From assembly GCA_016715105.1 (NCBI GenBank), contig JADKBO010000003.1, forward strand, positions 329,575-393,574: 64,000 nt of DNA, read 5' to 3'. The position numbers and the translations under genes were made by a program. Source of the DNA: Saprospiraceae bacterium. Lineage in GTDB: Bacteria > Bacteroidota > Bacteroidia > Chitinophagales > Saprospiraceae. This document shows positions 63,299 through 64,000 of this stretch, one piece after another (position 1 is the stretch's first letter; every line of letters begins with the position of its first letter). The notes under the pieces are model-generated. The model made no database searches and was not told the origin of the DNA. It saw nothing but the letters and a program-made list of their open reading frames with translations.

Positions 63299-63489
63299 TC
63301 TTCTCGCTCCTTTGCAATGGCTTCAATCATATCTTTTGCAAGTTTGCTATCAATGCTTCCCCTCAATTGTTCAGCCAGATTTTTATTACTAACTTCTTTT
63401 TTTGGTAATAAAATTAGTCCAGCTTGCTCCATTCCTTTCAAAATTGTCAATGCGTTTTGATTAAGGATATTGATCTTTATTGTTTCCAT
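63280..63489 (-). CDS. Antitoxin of a VapBC-like module
   Basis: A 69-residue protein (start METIKINILNQNALTILKGM) with a short N-terminal strand-like segment and a charged helical C-terminus (DMIEAIAKEREEWDERY). Size, charge and a 19-base overlap with the PIN-domain reading frame fit an antitoxin that binds its toxin with the C-terminal tail. It is intact although the toxin frame is broken, as expected if toxin loss is tolerated but antitoxin loss is not. Confidence 0.75.
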   Translation of the reverse strand: METIKINILNQNALTILKGMEQAGLILLPKKEVSNKNLAEQLRGSIDSKLAKDMIEAIAKEREEWDERY

Positions 63490-63628
63490 TCTTTTAATTT
63501 ATACAAAAATACGAGTTATTTTCTTAACAAGCAGTGGAAAATGGCAACAGCTCCCTCAAATATCTATGGACCACAAGTACTTCATGGCGAAAGATGGAAA
63601 TCGGAATGTGCAGATCGGAAATCGCGAA

Positions 63629-63699
63629 GATGGCGGCGAGCCACGAGCCACGAGTTTTCAGCTCTCAGTTTTCAGCTCTCAGCAGTCAGCTGTTTGAGG
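63629..63699 (+). repeat. Family E element, copy 2
   Basis: Begins GATGGCGGCGAGCCACGAGC, with ttttcagctctcag units and the end TGTTTGAGG. Confidence 0.8.
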
Positions 63700-63730
63700 G
63701 AAATCGGAGGACGGAAATGGGAATTCGGGA

Positions 63731-63808
63731 GATGGCGGCGAGCCTCGAGCCACGAGCTGCGAGTTTTCAGCTCTCAGTTTTCAGCTCTCAGCAGTCAGCT
63801 TTTTGAGG
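63731..63808 (+). repeat. Family E element, copy 3
   Basis: Begins GATGGCGGCGAGCCTCGAGC, contains gctgcgag like copy 1, and ends TTTTTGAGG. Confidence 0.8.
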
Positions 63809-64000
63809 AAACCGGTGGACGGAAACGGGTTCCGATTCCGATAGCTATCGGAAATCGGAAGGATACCGGAAATCGGTTCTAACTATCGGAAGGAAAGCGG
63901 AAAACGGTCATTTAAGTACGGAAATTGGCCCAATCAATTACCATTGGCTTTAGCCCGTGGCATCTCACCATTTACCATTTACTATTCACTATTTACAATC

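Larger units (their letters stand above)
63490..64000. other. Repeat-filled right end of the window
   Basis: No gene is supported. Two family E copies are followed by GGTTCCGATTCCGATAGCTA (a dyad near 63832-63852) and a string of ggaaatcgg/ggaaaacgg words. The end ggctttagcccgtggcatct and ccatttaccatttactattc starts another low-complexity stretch. Frames of 75-152 codons here are repeat translations. Confidence 0.65.

Noticed and set aside
1..64000. tRNA, rRNA or prophage genes
   Set aside because: Intergenic regions were read for cloverleaf or rRNA-like sequence and for phage structural genes; none was recognised.

Overview
The window looks like a chromosomal contig of a free-living Bacteroidota, most plausibly an uncultured Saprospiria/Saprospiraceae-type bacterium. 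This placement is inferred from gene content: the type IX secretion (T9SS) outer-membrane protein SprA directly after ruvA, T9SS type A and type B sorting domains on secreted proteins, AT-rich DNA, recurrent TAnnTTTG promoter -7 elements, an atpBEFHAG operon without atpDC, and DUF6913, DUF1080 and WG-repeat proteins. No rRNA, tRNA, CRISPR array, prophage or IS transposase was seen.

Layout. 1-12.8 kb: a truncated lipoprotein, a giant PKD-repeat surface protein with a type B sorting domain, an SGNH hydrolase, a WG-repeat protein, and a metzincin protease carrying 13 cysteine-rich repeats. 13.4-16.2 kb: nadA, then a secreted subtilase. 16.5-21.9 kb: F1Fo ATP synthase operon atpBEFHAG on the minus strand. 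22-27 kb: fadD-like acyl-CoA ligase, YceI protein, beta-lactamase-fold serine hydrolase and a PfkB kinase. 27.2-37.5 kb: ruvA, sprA and an RprX/RprY-like two-component pair. 37.5-45.8 kb: aldo/keto reductase, LVIVD lipoprotein, GT25 glycosyltransferase, lgt, the lysine genes dapD and dapA, and ribA. 45.9-54.5 kb: a cytochrome c beta-propeller protein with a DUF1080/PA14 protein, a TIGR01777 epimerase, thrC, a metal-binding lipoprotein, two OmpH/Skp chaperones and a thioredoxin-fold protein. 54.5-64 kb: an accessory zone in which SDR + AraC, a type B carboxylesterase, a DUF4143 ATPase and a decayed VapBC-like module are separated by dense families of hairpin-bearing repeats.

Two features stand out. 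First, six otherwise ordinary genes (the PKD protein, atpG, atpA, ruvA, the aldo/keto reductase and the DUF1080 protein) are each broken by one single-base indel, five of them in or beside A/T runs. Because atpA, atpG and ruvA are core genes, uncorrected long-read assembly errors are more likely than real gene decay. Second, in the last 10 kb each accessory gene or gene pair lies between two directly oriented copies of the same repeat family. This resembles a set of repeat-bracketed cassettes and is the best candidate here for an undescribed organisation, although no recombinase is visible in the window.

Functionally, SprA is the translocon through which the PKD protein, the metalloprotease and the subtilase would be exported. 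Lgt serves the several lipoproteins. dapA and dapD belong to the diaminopimelate pathway, and the Skp-like chaperones support outer-membrane biogenesis.
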